6,318 nt of DNA from Candidatus Poribacteria bacterium (GTDB lineage Bacteria; Poribacteria; WGA-4E; WGA-3G): NCBI GenBank assembly GCA_028818995.1, contig JAPPMR010000960.1, positions 1 to 6,318 of the forward strand, in the 5' to 3' direction. Positions 4,633 through 6,318 of the stretch are shown here, in pieces; the stretch's first letter is position 1; each line of letters begins with the position of its first letter. The translations under genes and the position numbers were made by a program. A model generated the notes under the pieces. That model saw only the letters and a program-made list of their open reading frames with translations, was not told the origin of the DNA and made no database searches.

Positions 4633-6318
4633 ATGAAAACCTTAATTTGGAGTTGCTTTGTTTTAGTTTTGATAACCGGGCAACTTCACGCGGATGAGAA
4701 TTTAACGGATAACAACAAGATTATGCTCACCCTTGATAGTGGGCAAGAAGTACACATAAAGGGCTTTATTGCCCCAGTTGAATACACACAAGATAATTTC
4801 CATGTAACCTGGGATACATTGGCAAATCTGCGGGTTGCCGAGCCAGAGAAGCAGTATCCCGAAACCGTTTTCCGCGCTTTTCTGCCGAACCAAACAGTTT
4901 CCATTGGTAAACTCTGGCAGATAAAGGAGGAGGGTGTTCTCACACTGCTTCGGCAATTGCATCCAAATCCGCATCTGGACATGCACATTAATATGGGGGA
5001 TTCCCGTGGTTTATGGGCATGCTTGCGCGCTTACAACGATAGGTTTGCCGACATTGTGTTTCGGATTCATGCCGAGTTCAAGTTGAAAGATGGGTGGTTT
5101 ACGCCCTCACAGTTCGCGGGACATCTTGTGATTGACCGAATCGGAAAGAAGGTAGCGTTTTTTGAGATGCGGGTTCCTGAAGCACTGATAAATTTTGATG
5201 TCAATAAGCAACATGAAGGTGCACAAAGTTTTGGAACGGACATGGGTTATTGTCCGCAAATAGAGCTTGGTGGCGGAACACAAGATATTTTACAAAACGC
5301 TAAATTTACAGAGGCTATCACTCTGGAAGAAGCAGAACGTCTTTTAAAATTACGTTTCTATAAGTCGCAACAAATTAACTGGGTATCAATAGACGAAGCA
5401 TTAAAAATGTCACCTGCACATCAGAAGCCTGTTCATGCGATTTCAATAAACGGACCGCTTGATGACGAATCGTGCTGAGGGAGCGGCAAAAGCTTGAGGG
5501 CAGTTGTCCTCTCCGATGACCGAGTCGTAAAATTCCTGAACGAAAATTTCATCAACACGTGGGTGTTCAATGCGGACTTAGGACGTTCCCTCAGTTTACA
5601 AGATCCTATTGCTAAGCGGCGCAAGCGAGAATCCAAGACGTTTGATACTACGCACGCGTTGGCACAAGCAATCATGAAGGGATGGAATGAGTATTCCCCC
5701 GCGGATTGTTTAGTTATCTCGTCTGAGTTTGAATTGATGGGTAGCCTACCGGTCAATGAGTTGCTTACTGTACAAGATCCTGCTGAGAATTACCTGACGT
5801 TTCTCCAGGACTCCTTAGCGAGAAAAACACCTGGTCTGAGCGGAGGTGTCGCGAAACCTTCATCTAAAACTGATTCAGAAGACCTCCGCAACTTAGATAG
5901 TCCAGTCACGGGAAGTTTGAAAGTAACACTCACTGATGAAAAACCCGAGCAGCAAGTCCTTAACATTTTCCGAACTTCAAAAGAGGGTTTTCAAGATTAT
6001 ACTGTCGTTGAAATTGACGCAACAGCGTTTAAAAATGGCGGCACACTCTTACTCAATATCTTGGTTGGGAATGCTGAATCTATGGGTTCGTTTGATCTAT
6101 ATGATGCCAAGACAGAGTTACCAAAAACGGGTATGCCTAAAGGTGCACTTGCCTCCGCATGGGATATTCGACCTGGTAAAAGTAAAACAATCAAGTATGA
6201 TTTTGAGCAGGGTCAAGCCTTTAAGTTAGGTGCTACTGGTAGTTGGTTCAGTGAAGAGGGGAGCATTAACGCTTTTCTTTTACGAATCTCTGTAGAGACG
6301 GAACTCGGAAAAGAAGAC
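4633..6318 (+). CDS. selN: Selenoprotein N (SelN/SELENON)-like exported oxidoreductase with in-frame TGA = selenocysteine; 3' end beyond window
   Basis: ATG at 4633 follows AAGGAG (4620-4625) by 7 bases. The frame has one TGA (5476-5478, codon 282) and is otherwise open for 562 codons to the window edge. Residues 1-20 are a Sec signal peptide (positive K2, hydrophobic core, probable cleavage after LHA), so the protein should act outside the cytoplasm. Matches to animal SelN, recalled from memory, run throughout: IVFRIHAEFKL (141-151), WFTPSQFAGHLVI (155-167), DMGYCPQIEL (203-212), then LDDESCUGSGKSLR (276-289) and FLNENFINTW (301-310). The region 265-400 resembles a thioredoxin/UAS-like fold, with SCUG as the redox dyad C281-U282. 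Animal SelN is an ER membrane-associated redox protein linked to calcium-pump control. No clear EF-hand is seen here. Residues about 405-562 are an extra beta-rich extension. A truncated 281-residue product ending ...DESC is the alternative if TGA is a true stop. Confidence 0.88.
5476..5478 (+). other. In-frame TGA read as selenocysteine (Sec282, SCUG motif)
   Basis: The codon context TCG-TGC-TGA-GGG encodes Ser-Cys-Sec-Gly, the SCUG active site known from selenoprotein N and similar to the GCUG tail of animal thioredoxin reductase. Coding character continues unbroken downstream in the same frame with family-specific conservation (GSGKSLR). The other four complete or partial genes with visible stops use TAA or TAG and contain no in-frame TGA, so a general reassignment of TGA is not supported. 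Confidence 0.88.
5479..5514 (+). promoter_or_regulatory. Putative bacterial SECIS element
   Basis: Just after the TGA, GAGGGC (5496-5501) pairs with GUCCUC (5506-5511), 6 pairs including one G-U, closing the 4-base loop AGUU (5502-5505). GGA (5480-5482) with UCC (5512-5514) may add a lower stem across an asymmetric internal loop. The loop begins 23 bases after the TGA and has G in its second position, within the usual rules for SelB-binding bSECIS hairpins. It lies inside the coding region (GSGKSLRAVVLS), as bacterial SECIS elements do. Confidence 0.65.

Noticed and set aside
5476..5478. TGA as an ordinary stop, nonsense mutation or general recoding (TGA=Trp/Gly)
   Set aside because: The frame remains coding with SelN-specific residues immediately after the TGA, and the codon falls exactly at the Sec position of SCUG. 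No other gene here has an in-frame TGA, so general reassignment is unlikely. Sequencing error cannot be fully excluded.
5433..5756. Minus-strand open frame across the TGA region
   Set aside because: It is antisense to the SelN coding region, its product is low-complexity and Ser/Arg-rich, and it has no recognisable motif. Codon-level conservation lies on the plus strand.
5479..6318. A separate downstream gene starting after the TGA
   Set aside because: The first in-frame ATG is at codon 348, well inside the thioredoxin-like region and without a Shine-Dalgarno. The early TTG (5494) also lacks one.

Overview
The window (about 45% GC by eye) looks bacterial. It carries the 3' end of one gene, four complete genes and one gene that runs off the right edge. 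Shine-Dalgarno sites (GGAG, AAGGA, AAGGAG) lie at normal spacing before every visible start. The mix of a PhyH-type dioxygenase, a TIM-barrel sugar isomerase, an SDR, a GH32 fructosidase, palindromic intergenic repeats and a bacterial selenoprotein N homologue suggests Candidatus Poribacteria or a related uncultured lineage. That assignment is inference from gene content; there is no marker gene here.

Layout: (1) 1-200, C-terminus of a short-chain dehydrogenase/reductase. (2) 260-1483 (+), phytanoyl-CoA dioxygenase-family protein. (3) 1502-2296 (-), xylose isomerase-like TIM-barrel protein, convergent with (2). (4) 2297-2496, divergent intergenic region with a strong palindromic repeat. (5) 2497-2907 (+), YjbQ/UPF0047 protein. 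(6) 2908-2933, a 26-base hairpin that exactly fills the convergent gap. (7) 2934-4280 (-), GH32 glycosidase with a very good sigma70-type promoter at 4373-4401. (8) 4281-4632, divergent promoter region with two small hairpins. (9) 4633-6318 (+, open at the right edge), exported selenoprotein N-like protein.

The key observation is in (9). The apparent gene 4633-5478 ends at a TGA, but the same frame then stays open for 280 more codons to the window edge. Read through, the TGA completes a Ser-Cys-Sec-Gly (SCUG) motif within 'LDDESCUGSGKSLR'. This closely resembles the active site of animal selenoprotein N (as recalled, 'LDDQSCUGSGRTLR'), and similarity to that family continues on both sides. 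A compact stem-loop with a G in its apical loop starts just after the TGA, as expected for a bacterial SECIS element. An ordinary gene caller would cut this gene in half and lose the active site. The protein has a signal peptide, shows no evident EF-hand, and carries a C-terminal extension of about 155 residues that animal SelN lacks.

The SDR and PhyH genes may be co-transcribed (59-base gap) and, with the sugar isomerase-like and GH32 genes, suggest catabolism of carbohydrates or small organic molecules. The selenoprotein and YjbQ genes have no evident functional link to these.
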